Part shown: one piece after another, positions 24,636 to 32,928 of the stretch
Layout of the letters: the number at the start of each line of letters is the position of its first letter
How positions within the stretch are numbered: the stretch's first letter is position 1
NCBI RefSeq assembly: GCF_000024125.1
Contig: NC_013222.1
Coordinates: 1,714,501 to 1,778,500 of the forward strand
Source: Robiginitalea biformata HTCC2501
GTDB taxonomy: Bacteria > Bacteroidota > Bacteroidia > Flavobacteriales > Flavobacteriaceae
Length of the DNA: 64,000 bases
Direction: 5' to 3'
The notes under the pieces: model-generated
The model's database searches: none
Told to the model about the DNA's origin: nothing
Seen by the model: only the letters and a program-made list of their open reading frames with translations
Program-made: the position numbers and the translations under genes

Positions 24636-25568
24636 ATGAAGGACATCTACGCAAAGGATTACCTGGCAGGGAGTGATTTTACGCTCCGCAAGGGCGATAC
24701 CCACGAAGACCTGGGCATGTCGGACCGGGAGCTGAAAAAGGCCCTCGCCAGGATCCGCAAAAGGCTCGGAAAATTCCAGGACACACTCTATGCCCATGGC
24801 AAATACGCCGTACTGGTCTGCCTGCAGGGGATGGATACGGCCGGGAAGGACAGCCTCATCCGGGAGGTATTCAAGGATTTCAACGCCCGGGGGGTGGTGG
24901 TCCACAGTTTTAAGGTGCCCACAGAACTCGAGCGCAAACACGATTATCTTTGGAGGCATTACATCGCCCTGCCTGCCCGGGGGAAATTCGGGGTATTTAA
25001 CCGGACGCACTACGAAAATGTCCTGGTGACACGCGTCCACCCGGAGTACATCCTGGGGGAATACCTGCCGGATGTGCAGTCCGTGGCGGATATTGACGAC
25101 GCCTTCTGGCGCCGCCGCTTTGAACAAATCAATAATTTCGAAAAGACCCTGGCTGAGAATGGAACGCTCATTTATAAGTTCTTTTTGAATATATCCAGGG
25201 AAGAGCAGCGGCAGCGCCTGCTTCGCCGGCTTCGCCTGAAGGAGAAAAACTGGAAGTTTTCCCCGGGCGACCTGGAGGAACGGCAACTCTGGGATTCCTA
25301 CCAGGAATGCTATCAGGATGCCATCCGCCGCACGCATACCGATGTGGCCCCCTGGTATGTTATCCCCTCGGACAACAAACGGGCCGCCCGCGTAATCGTC
25401 GCCTCCATCCTGCTGGAGACCCTTACAGCTTTTGAAGATATCCGCGAGCCGGAACTGCCGGACGACGTCAAGGAACACCTGCATTCCTACCGGAACCAGC
25501 TCCTGGCGGAAGCACCGGGCCAGGCAGCCCCTGGCAAGGATAACCCGGCCGAAGATCAACCCCGTTAA
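24636..25568 (+). CDS. ppk2: Polyphosphate kinase 2 family protein
   Basis: 310 aa, single-domain PPK2, which moves phosphate between polyphosphate and nucleotides. Walker A is LQGMDTAGKDSLIREV near residue 70. The Walker B and lid regions are FGVFNRTHYENVLVTRVHP near 130 and YKFFLNISREEQRQRL near 190, with the WKFSPGDLEER and APWYVIPSDNKRAAR strings typical of the family. Class (NMP, NDP or both) cannot be assigned by eye; the FNRTHYENVLV form resembles class III enzymes. It is followed 20 bp later by the M28 peptidase gene. Confidence 0.93.
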   Translation: MKDIYAKDYLAGSDFTLRKGDTHEDLGMSDRELKKALARIRKRLGKFQDTLYAHGKYAVLVCLQGMDTAGKDSLIREVFKDFNARGVVVHSFKVPTELERKHDYLWRHYIALPARGKFGVFNRTHYENVLVTRVHPEYILGEYLPDVQSVADIDDAFWRRRFEQINNFEKTLAENGTLIYKFFLNISREEQRQRLLRRLRLKEKNWKFSPGDLEERQLWDSYQECYQDAIRRTHTDVAPWYVIPSDNKRAARVIVASILLETLTAFEDIREPELPDDVKEHLHSYRNQLLAEAPGQAAPGKDNPAEDQPR

Positions 25569-25588
25569 TATTTAAATTCATATTCCAG

Positions 25589-27034
25589 ATGCATACGACC
25601 CCTCCGTTTACCTTGTTCCCCGGCAGCAGAAACTGGAAGTCCGCGGCGCTGGCAGCCGTGTTATTCCTGGCCGGACTGAGCCTTTCCGGCCAGTCCGCCG
25701 ATTCCCTGCAAATACGAAAAATCTTTGACGAGTCCCTGCTGCGGGGCCGTTCCTATGACTGGCTGAACCACTTGTCCAACCAGATAGGCGGTCGGTTATC
25801 CGGGTCGGTACGGGCCAAGCAAGCAGTGGAATACACCAAAAAAGAGCTGGAGGCGCTGGGCCTGGACCGGGTCTGGCTGCAGCCGGTGATGGTCCCGAAA
25901 TGGGTCCGCGGCACTTCCGAGTTCGCCTATATTGAGAGCGAGCCCGGAAATACGAACAACGTCCCGATATGCGCCCTGGGTGGGTCCGTGGCCACGCCTG
26001 TCGGTGGCATCAAGGCAGGGGTGGTCGAGGTGCAGGGCATTGAACAGCTGCAGCAGCTGGACCGGGAAGAGGTGGAAGGGAAGATCGTCTTCTTTAACCG
26101 CCCGATGGACGCTTCCCTGATCAATACATTCCAGGCCTACGGCGGATGCGTGGACCAGCGCCATGGAGGGGCCGAGGCGGCTGCGCGCATGGGGGCGGTG
26201 GGGGTCATTGTCCGATCGATGAACCTGCGCCTGGACGATTACCCGCATACGGGTTCGATGAGCTACGGCGACCTTCCCGAGTCCCAGCGCATCCCGGCGG
26301 CGGCTATCAGTACCAACGGAGCGGAATTGCTCAGCACCACCCTGAAACTCAACCCGGGCATCAAATTCTTTTTCCGCCAGTATTGCCGGCAGATGGCCGA
26401 TGTACTGTCCTATAACGTGATTGGGGAAATCCGAGGAAGCGAATTCCCGGAGGAGATCATGGTTGTCGGCGGGCACCTGGATTCCTGGGACCTGGGCGAC
26501 GGTTCCCATGACGACGGGGCCGGCTGCGTACAGAGTATGGAGGTGCTCCGCCTGTTGAAAGCTACCGGCTACCGGCCGAAAAGGACCCTTCGGGTGGTCC
26601 TCTTTATGAATGAGGAGAACGGCCTGCGCGGGGGCAATAAATACGCCCAGGAAGCACTGAATGCCGGGGAGAAGCACGTGTTTGCCCTGGAGAGCGACGC
26701 AGGGGGCTTTACCCCGAGGGGATTTTCGTTTGATTGCACCCCGGAAGCCTTTGACAGGATTGTCGCCTGGAAGCCCCTGTTCGAACCTTACCTGATCCAC
26801 CAGTTTATTCGCGGGGGCAGCGGTGCGGATATCGGCCCGCTGAAACCCCAGGGCCTCGTCTTATCCGGACTCCGCCCGGATTCCCAGCGGTATTTCGACC
26901 ACCACCACGCCGAGACGGATACCTTCGAGGCCATTAACCGGCGGGAACTCGAACTCGGGGCGGCGGCCATGGCCTCCCTGGTGTACCTGTGCGACCGGTA
27001 CGGCCTGCCGGACCAGCCCGGCCTTAGGAAATAG
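25589..27034 (+). CDS. Secreted M28 family metallopeptidase
   Basis: 481 aa with an N-terminal signal sequence (hydrophobic stretch AALAAVLFLAGLSLSGQ) and a protease-associated-like insert (about residues 150-260). The metal ligands appear in order: GGHLDSWDLGDGSHDDGAG (His and Asp), FMNEENGLRGG (catalytic Glu pair), ALESDAGG (Asp) and DHHHAETDTF (His). The arrangement resembles mammalian carboxypeptidase Q and bacterial aminopeptidases acting on dipeptides in the periplasm. It probably shares an operon with ppk2. Confidence 0.92.
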   Translation: MHTTPPFTLFPGSRNWKSAALAAVLFLAGLSLSGQSADSLQIRKIFDESLLRGRSYDWLNHLSNQIGGRLSGSVRAKQAVEYTKKELEALGLDRVWLQPVMVPKWVRGTSEFAYIESEPGNTNNVPICALGGSVATPVGGIKAGVVEVQGIEQLQQLDREEVEGKIVFFNRPMDASLINTFQAYGGCVDQRHGGAEAAARMGAVGVIVRSMNLRLDDYPHTGSMSYGDLPESQRIPAAAISTNGAELLSTTLKLNPGIKFFFRQYCRQMADVLSYNVIGEIRGSEFPEEIMVVGGHLDSWDLGDGSHDDGAGCVQSMEVLRLLKATGYRPKRTLRVVLFMNEENGLRGGNKYAQEALNAGEKHVFALESDAGGFTPRGFSFDCTPEAFDRIVAWKPLFEPYLIHQFIRGGSGADIGPLKPQGLVLSGLRPDSQRYFDHHHAETDTFEAINRRELELGAAAMASLVYLCDRYGLPDQPGLRK

Positions 27035-27046
27035 GCCTTAAAGCCC

Positions 27047-27054
27047 TATATTTG
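27047..27054 (+). promoter_or_regulatory. TATATTTG -7 box for the immunophilin gene
   Basis: It matches TAnnTTTG and precedes the ATG at 27073 by 18 bp, which excludes the TTG at 27052 inside the box as a start codon. Confidence 0.6.
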
Positions 27055-27072
27055 CGGCTTAAATCCAGAGAC

Positions 27073-28005
27073 ATGCAAGAAGGCATTTACGCTAAATTCC
27101 ATACGACGCGGGGGGAGATCCTCGTAAAACTCACACACGAAAAAACACCCGGGACGGTGGGCAACTTTGTGGCCCTCGCCGAGGGCGACCAGCCCAATTC
27201 TGCCCGGGATGCCGGCAAACCGTATTACGACGGTCTGAAATTCCACCGGGTCATCCCGGATTTTATGATTCAGGGCGGCTGCCCGTCGGGTACCGGTACC
27301 GGCGACCCCGGTTATAAATTCGACGACGAGATCCACCCGGATCTCAAACACAACCAGCCGGGCGTACTTTCCATGGCGAATGCCGGCCCGGGGACCAATG
27401 GCAGTCAGTTTTTCATCACCCATGTTCCCACCCCCTGGCTGGATGGGAAGCACACCGTTTTTGGCCATGTGGCCTCCGGGCAGGAGGTTGTGGATAGCAT
27501 AGCGCAGGGCGACCGGATCGAAACCCTGGAAATTGTCCGGGTAGGGGATGCCGCTGAGTCCTGGGATGCGCTGGCGGCTTTTGATGAATTCCGGGACGCG
27601 GTTAGAAAGAAGGAGGAAGCGGCCAAGGCCGAAATGGAACAACAGCTGGAATCACATGCCGAAGGGTTTGAAACCACCCCGAGCGGCCTGCGATACAAGA
27701 TGCTGGAAACCGGTGACGGGGAGAAGCCCTCGCGGGGCGACCGCGTGGCCGTGCACTACGAGGGCAGCCTGTTGAACGGCACCGTGTTCGACAGCTCCGT
27801 TCGCCGGGGAGACCCCATTGAATTCCTCCTGGGCGAAGGCCAGGTAATCCCGGGTTGGGACGAGGGCATCCAATTGCTTCGCGTAGGCGACAAGGCGCGC
27901 CTGCTGATCCCGGCGGAACTCGCTTACGGTTCCCGGGGGGCCGGGGGGGTTATCCCGCCAAACGCCCCCCTGCTCTTCGATGTGGAACTCGTGGCAATCC
28001 GGTAA
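27073..28005 (+). CDS. Dual immunophilin: cyclophilin domain fused to FKBP domain
   Basis: 310 aa, no signal peptide, so cytoplasmic. Residues 1-165 are a cyclophilin-type peptidyl-prolyl isomerase: FHRVIPDFMIQGG with the catalytic Arg, NAGPGTNGSQFFIT with the Gln-Phe-Phe pocket, and WLDGKHTVFG. A Glu/Lys-rich helix (about 166-205) links to an FKBP-type isomerase (residues about 205-310): GDRVAVHYEGSLLNGTVFDSS, GQVIPGWDEGIQLLRVG, ARLLIPAELAYGSRG. Both folds assist slow proline isomerisation. Fusions in this order are known from Flavobacterium as dual-family immunophilins. It converges on the disrupted peroxiredoxin gene with 2 bp between. Confidence 0.94.
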   Translation: MQEGIYAKFHTTRGEILVKLTHEKTPGTVGNFVALAEGDQPNSARDAGKPYYDGLKFHRVIPDFMIQGGCPSGTGTGDPGYKFDDEIHPDLKHNQPGVLSMANAGPGTNGSQFFITHVPTPWLDGKHTVFGHVASGQEVVDSIAQGDRIETLEIVRVGDAAESWDALAAFDEFRDAVRKKEEAAKAEMEQQLESHAEGFETTPSGLRYKMLETGDGEKPSRGDRVAVHYEGSLLNGTVFDSSVRRGDPIEFLLGEGQVIPGWDEGIQLLRVGDKARLLIPAELAYGSRGAGGVIPPNAPLLFDVELVAIR

Positions 28006-28007
28006 TA

Positions 28008-28642
28008 TTACGCCGTGGGGTCCGGGGTCAGCCGCAGGTAGGGCTTCACCTCTTTCACCCCTTTTTCGAATAGCGTTTTGGCCTCTTCCGTGGGGATGGA
28101 CGGACTCACCACCACATCCTGTCCGTGCTCCCAGTTCGCAGGGGTCGCAACCTTGTGGTAGGCGGTCAGTTGCAGGGAATCCACCACGCGGAGCAACTCG
28201 TAGAAGTTCCGGCCGGTGGATGCCGGGTAGGTGAGGGTCAGCTTGATTTTTTATCGGGCCGATGATATACACCGAACGCACTGTCAGGTATCGTCGGCAT
28301 TCGGATGGATCATGTCGTAGAGGTCGGACACCTTTCGGTCTCGTCTGCCACAATGGGGAAGTTGACAGTAGTCTGCTGCGTTTCATTGATGTCTTTGATC
28401 CATTCGTGGTGGGACTCCGTACCATCCACGCTGAGGGCGATCATCTTGACATTGCGCTTGTCGAATTCCTCCTTGAATTTGGCGGCCGTCCCGAGTTCGG
28501 TAGTGCAGACGGGCGTAAAGTCTGCCGGGTGCGAAAAGAGGATGCCCCAGCCGTCGCCGAGGTAATCGTAAAAGTTCAGGGTTCCCATAGAAGTTTCCGC
28601 TGTAAAATCCGGGGCGGTATCCCCCAGTCTAAGAGTTGCCAT
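28008..28642 (-). pseudogene. 1-Cys peroxiredoxin (Prx6 type) with several frameshifts
   Basis: The first 333 bases from the ATG at 28642 encode a good Prx6 N-terminal half: LGDTAPDFTAETSMGTLNFY, then SHPADFTPVCTTELG with the peroxidatic Cys. The frame then breaks. Between about 28335 and 28247 the expected text VSDLYDMIHPNADDT, LTVRSVYIIGP and KKIKLTLTYPAS can be read only by adding one base at four places: the T-run at 28333, GG at 28286, C at 28255 and the T-run at 28247. The C-terminal part (LLRVVDSLQLTAYHKVATPANW to TPDPTA) resumes intact to the TAA at 28008. All four changes are shortfalls in short runs, so sequencing error is as likely as gene decay. Confidence 0.9.
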
Positions 28643-28806
28643 ATGATTTTGTTTTAGTGATTACTATTTACCCGATAAATTTACTAGATTGATGTTGGCA
28701 TCCTGCTTGCCCGGGGGTTAAAGTTCTATTAAATTTACGGCTAAACCCCTGGAAACGGGATTGGAATTCCCCGCCCGATCCGCATAACCACAGAAACCGG
28801 AAAACC

Positions 28807-29349
28807 ATGAATGAACAGGAACTCGAATCACTGCGATACCCGATCGGGCATTTCACCCCCCATGAGGCGGTCAGCCCCCGGCAGTTGTCCGATTGGATCG
28901 CCGAAATGGAAGCTTTGCCTACCAAACTGCGGGACGTAGTGTCCGCCTTGTCCGAAGACCAACTGGATACCCCTTACCGCCCGGGGGGTTGGACCGTGCG
29001 TCAGGTAGTGCACCACCTGGCAGACAGCCACCACAACAGCTATATACGCTTCAAATGGGGGCTTACCGAAGACACACCCACTATCAAGGCCTACGACGAG
29101 AAGGCCTGGGCGGAACTTTTCGATTCCCGGAAGGCACCGGTGGGCCCTTCCCTGGACCACCTTCAGGCCGTTCACATCAAATTGGTTTATCTGCTCCGGG
29201 GTCTGGACAGCGGGCAACTCCGGCGTCAATTCATCCACCCGGACACGGGAAGCGCAACGACGCTGGAAGAGAATATCGGCCGGTATGCCTGGCACGGGAA
29301 CCACCACCTGGCCCATATCGAAGCGCTGGTGGCCCGCATGGGGTGGTAG
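28807..29349 (+). CDS. DinB/YfiT family putative metal-dependent transferase
   Basis: 180 aa. A DinB-like four-helix bundle is indicated by LRYPIGHF at the start (YfiT/BstA subgroup), VRQVVHHLADSHHNSYIRFK near residue 60 (first metal His) and RYAWHGNHHLAHIEALV near 160 (the two further His). Family members bind nickel or zinc and some are thiol S-transferases; the substrate here is unknown. The ATG at 28807 is preceded by a spacer shared with the divergent peroxiredoxin gene. Confidence 0.9.
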   Translation: MNEQELESLRYPIGHFTPHEAVSPRQLSDWIAEMEALPTKLRDVVSALSEDQLDTPYRPGGWTVRQVVHHLADSHHNSYIRFKWGLTEDTPTIKAYDEKAWAELFDSRKAPVGPSLDHLQAVHIKLVYLLRGLDSGQLRRQFIHPDTGSATTLEENIGRYAWHGNHHLAHIEALVARMGW

Positions 29350-29386
29350 CCGCAAGGCCTGGCAGGCGCCCTGTCGAAGTGTCCAA

Positions 29387-29917
29387 TCACACGTCCCTGC
29401 CCATCACCCACATGGCGGCTTCGTCGGGCAGTACCTCGGGGTAGGGAATGGAGGAATTGCCGATTTTTCGGAAACCGGCCTTTAGGTAAAATTCCCGTGC
29501 CGGACCCTTGGCCATTGCTTTCAGCCAGATTCCGGCAAGTCCTGAGCGCCGGCAATAACCCAGGAGTTGATCCATTACGTGGGTACCGACGCCCTGGCCG
29601 GTATACGCTTTTTTCAGGTAGATCTTGTCGATAAAAAGGGAATTCCCCGGGTGGAAGCCCGGATACTTCGCCCCGGTGTTCACCACGCAGATGCCCGCCA
29701 CGCCATCCGGGGTGCGGACCAGCCAGTGGCGAAATGCCGGGTCGGTCATTTCTTTGCGCACGATGGGCCCCCGCAGGTTGCGATCGATGTATGGCGCCGG
29801 GTTTCCATCCGGCCACAAATGGCAATAGTGATCCGTATAAGCCTGCACACCCGCGAGGAGGAATTCCCGGAGGGTGGCGGTTTCCAGGGATTCAAGGGAT
29901 ACGTCTTCGGATCTCAA
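29387..29917 (-). CDS. GNAT family N-acetyltransferase
   Basis: 176 aa. The acetyl-CoA site is seen in LFIDKIYLKKAYTGQGVGTHVMDQLL near residue 95 (motif A, GQGVGT), followed by WLKAMAKGPAREFYLKAGFRKIG (motif B). Substrate unknown. It lies downstream of and in the same direction as the thioredoxin-like gene, with a 40-bp gap. Confidence 0.9.
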   Translation of the reverse strand: MRSEDVSLESLETATLREFLLAGVQAYTDHYCHLWPDGNPAPYIDRNLRGPIVRKEMTDPAFRHWLVRTPDGVAGICVVNTGAKYPGFHPGNSLFIDKIYLKKAYTGQGVGTHVMDQLLGYCRRSGLAGIWLKAMAKGPAREFYLKAGFRKIGNSSIPYPEVLPDEAAMWVMGRDV

Positions 29918-29957
29918 AATCCCGTTTTGTCAGGGGGAAACCGGGAGGTCATGCGTT

Positions 29958-30521
29958 TTAAGATGCAGGTTTCCATTTAATATTGCAGCCGATACTGGGC
30001 TTCTGGTCGGCCGGGATGGATTCGCCGTTTAGCAGCGCCGTGATGGCCCCTTCCAGGTCTTTGCCGGTTACCGGGATCCCGTTTCCGGGACGGGAATCGT
30101 CCAGTTGTCCCCGATAGACCAGGTCGAGTTTGTCGTCGAACAGGTAAAAGTCCGGGGTGCAGGCTGCCTGGTAGCTGCGGGCAACTTCCTGGGAGGCGTC
30201 GTAGAGGTAAGGGAACGGATACCCCTGGAGCCGGGCATTTTCCTTCATTTTTTCCGGGCTGTCGTCCGGGTAGTTCTCCACATCGTTGCTGGATATGGCG
30301 ATAAACGAGATCCCTTTGGGCATGTACTGGTTGGCCAGCCGGACCAATTCGCGGTTGACGTGCTTTACGAACGGGCAGTGGTTGCAGATAAACATCACCA
30401 GCGTTCCTTTTTCCCCCTGGAGGGATTGCAGGTCTCTGACCTGTCCCGAAACGGTGTCGGGGAGTTCAAATTCGGGTGCCCGGGTGCCGAGGGGCAGCAT
30501 ATTGCTGGGAGTTCGTGCCAT
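29958..30521 (-). CDS. Thioredoxin-fold protein, redoxin/AhpC-TSA type
   Basis: 187 aa, no signal peptide. The thioredoxin-like motif is CNHCPFVKHVNREL near residue 46, a CxxC site that is typical of a cytoplasmic redoxin family found beside many metabolic genes. A second block, YLYDASQEVARSYQAACTPDFYLFD, contains the cis-Pro segment. Probably a thiol-disulfide or peroxide reductase. It is followed by the GNAT gene. Confidence 0.88.
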   Translation of the reverse strand: MARTPSNMLPLGTRAPEFELPDTVSGQVRDLQSLQGEKGTLVMFICNHCPFVKHVNRELVRLANQYMPKGISFIAISSNDVENYPDDSPEKMKENARLQGYPFPYLYDASQEVARSYQAACTPDFYLFDDKLDLVYRGQLDDSRPGNGIPVTGKDLEGAITALLNGESIPADQKPSIGCNIKWKPAS

Positions 30522-30636
30522 AATTGCCTTTTTTCTGGGACCCTAAAGGTATGAATTAACTTGTTTTTTCTCGGAACTCTCCCTATATTCTTGGTGCGGG
30601 GAAGTCCCGGAATAGTAAACCAAAAACGCACATTCA

Positions 30637-30948
30637 GTGAAGGATAAACAGGCATATGACACGCTTTCGGAGGCCGTCGAGGCCCTCCAAAGCCAGGGTT
30701 ACACGGAAAATCTCAACTATTGCGATACCGGGTTGGAAAACAAACGCAAATCCTGCGTGTACCCCGCGTCCGAACTGGAAGTGGCCCAGTTTTACCGCTT
30801 TGAGGGAAAGACCAATCCGGGCGATAACACGATCCTCTATGCCATTGAAACCTCGGACGGCCACAAAGGGCTCCTGGTGGATGCCTATGGGGCGTATACC
30901 GGCACCATCCCCCGGGACATCGTTAAAAAATTACGCATCGTCCGCTGA
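30637..30948 (+). CDS. Conserved small protein of unknown function
   Basis: 103 aa with a GTG start. No signal or membrane segment. Residues NYCDTGLENKRKSCVYPASELEVAQFYRFEG form a motif I know from small Bacteroidota proteins that are often annotated, without basis, as phosphoribosylpyrophosphate synthetases; the PRPP-binding loop is absent. The final part (LYAIETSDGHKGLLVDAYGAYTG) is a beta hairpin pattern. The symporter gene starts 10 bp downstream. Confidence 0.75.
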   Translation: MKDKQAYDTLSEAVEALQSQGYTENLNYCDTGLENKRKSCVYPASELEVAQFYRFEGKTNPGDNTILYAIETSDGHKGLLVDAYGAYTGTIPRDIVKKLRIVR

Positions 30949-30957
30949 GACCGATCG

Positions 30958-31868
30958 ATGGAAGTCCAGTTCGATCAGCTCCGGATCGCCTTTGACAGCG
31001 ATAGCCTGTTCGCATTGAATTGCGCGCTTGCGCTGGTGATGTTCGGGATTGCCCTGGATATCCGCGTGTCGGGGTTTCGTTCGCTACTCAAATCCCCGCG
31101 GGCCCTCTGCGGCGGAGTTGCCTGCCAGTTTTTCCTCTTACCGCTCCTGACTTTTCTCCTCGTGTTATGGCTGCAGCCACAACCGAGCTTTGCCCTGGGG
31201 ATGATTCTGGTGGCTGCCTGCCCAGGCGGGAATGTTTCCAATTTTATGACCCATCTGGCCGGGGGGAATACGGAACTTTCCGTCAGCCTCACGGCCATTG
31301 CCACTCTGGTGGCAGTGGTAATGACCCCGCTGAACCTCGCTTTCTGGGGCGGTCAGTACGCACCGGCCGGCCAGATCCTGCAACAGGTACATATCAACCC
31401 GATGGAAATGGTGCAGCTCGTGGGCTTCCTCCTGGCCCTGCCCCTTTTGGCGGGGATGGGGCTCCGTCGTCTCCGACCGGGCCTGGCCCGGTCCCTGGCG
31501 CGGTATTTCCGGGGGGGCTCCCTGCTCTTTTTTATCGTTTTGGTGGGGATCGCCGTCTGGAAGGACCATTCGGTACTGGCCCAGGCCCTGGGCCTGGTAT
31601 TCGGGATGGTTCTCCTGCACAATCTGCTGGCCCTGGCCACCGGTTTCCTCACGGGAAAGGCACTGGGCCTGCGGATATCCGGACCCTCACCCTGGAGACC
31701 GGCATTCAAAATTCCGGTTTGGGCCTTTTGCTGATTTTTACGTTTTTTGGAGGAATGGGGGGCATGGCCCTGGTGGCGGCGTGCTGGGGGATCTGGCACC
31801 TGGTCTCCGGCCTGTTGCTCGCCGGATTTTGGAGCAGCAATCCACTCAAAAAACAACGTACCGCTTGA
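30958..31868 (+). pseudogene. Bile acid:sodium symporter family transporter with one frameshift
   Basis: The BASS-type transporter is read from the ATG at 30958 with successive membrane helices ([54 protein letters not shown] with the sodium-site motif). It loses frame at 31679-31682, where the first frame runs on to a stop at 31734. The C-terminal helices continue in the shifted frame, [20 protein letters not shown] to LKKQRTA, ending at 31868. One extra C in the CC at 31679-31680 would restore a normal chain of about 300 residues. The acyltransferase gene begins on the last base before the stop (TTGA), which implies the C-terminus is the true end. Confidence 0.9.
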
Positions 31869-32905
31869 AGAAACTACTCTATTCCGTCCTGAAACCACTG
31901 ATCCGGGCAGGTTTTTTCTGTTATTACCGGGAGGTGCGGATGATAGGAATGGAACGGGTTCCCCGGGACCGGCCGGTAGTCTTCCTCCCCAACCACCACA
32001 ACGCCCTGCTGGACCCGCTGCTGATTGCCGCGTACATCCGGGGGCGCCGCCCGTATTTCCTCACCCGTTCCGATGTGTTTCAGGGGGGGCTGCTCGAATG
32101 GTTTTTCGATATGCTCCGGATGATCCCCATATACCGGTTGCGGGATGGCCGCGACACGCTCCACCGGAACGAGGAAATCTTTGAACGCTGCGCCGACCTG
32201 CTGGCCGCTAACGGGGACTTGTTGTTGTTCCCGGAGGCCAACCACAACCTGAAGCGGCAGGTACGGCCCCTGAGCAAGGGGTTTACTAGGATTGTATTGC
32301 ATACGCTGAAGAAGTATCCGGATACGGATTTGCACTTGGTGCCGGTCGGATTCAACTACCAACGGGCGGCGGGTTTCCCGGACCGGGTGGCCTGTTATTT
32401 CGGCGAGGCGCTTCCCGCGGAAGCCTTCCTGAAAGCGGGCGATGAGCAACGGGTATCCCGGGAAATGAAATCGGCGGTCAGCTCCCGGCTGAAACAGCTC
32501 ACCACGCATATCCCTCCTGAATGCGATTACGAGGCGACCCTTCGGGAACTCGAAGCCGATTCTCCGGACTGGTTGTTGCCGGGCCCGATCAACGACCGGC
32601 TGTCCGGTCATGCCGTGGAAATACCGACCCATTCTAACCGGGAGGACGGCGTCCACAAGATCTGGGACTTCCTGTTTCGGGCGCTAAACCTGCCTGCCTG
32701 GTTGCTCTGGCGCTGGATTGCGGCAAACAAGGTCTGGGAACCCGAATTCATGAGCACCTTCCGGTATCTCTTCGCCCTCCTCGCTTTCCCGCTCTACCTG
32801 GGACTGCTCGCGGCGACGTTTGCCCTTACGGGTGCTCCCCCACAGGCATACTGGTGCCTCCCCGGGCTCTTCCTGTTCAATGTACTGTACGTCAAGTTCC
32901 GCTGA
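31865..32905 (+). CDS. PlsC-like 1-acyl-glycerophosphate acyltransferase
   Basis: 346 aa from a TTG start overlapping the stop of the symporter gene (TTGA), a usual sign of translational coupling. The acyltransferase motif HX4D is present in [11 protein letters not shown] near residue 43, followed by a second block [20 protein letters not shown] near 120 in place of FPEGTRS. Two or three membrane helices lie at the C-terminus (residues about 280-345). It probably acylates lysophosphatidic acid or a related lipid in the inner membrane. Confidence 0.88.
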   Translation: MKKLLYSVLKPLIRAGFFCYYREVRMIGMERVPRDRPVVFLPNHHNALLDPLLIAAYIRGRRPYFLTRSDVFQGGLLEWFFDMLRMIPIYRLRDGRDTLHRNEEIFERCADLLAANGDLLLFPEANHNLKRQVRPLSKGFTRIVLHTLKKYPDTDLHLVPVGFNYQRAAGFPDRVACYFGEALPAEAFLKAGDEQRVSREMKSAVSSRLKQLTTHIPPECDYEATLRELEADSPDWLLPGPINDRLSGHAVEIPTHSNREDGVHKIWDFLFRALNLPAWLLWRWIAANKVWEPEFMSTFRYLFALLAFPLYLGLLAATFALTGAPPQAYWCLPGLFLFNVLYVKFR

Positions 32906-32928
32906 AGCGTTTCCACCGATTCCCCTGC

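Noticed and set aside
30637..30948. Phosphoribosylpyrophosphate synthetase label
   Set aside because: The 103-residue protein lacks the PRPP-binding loop and is far too short for the enzyme.
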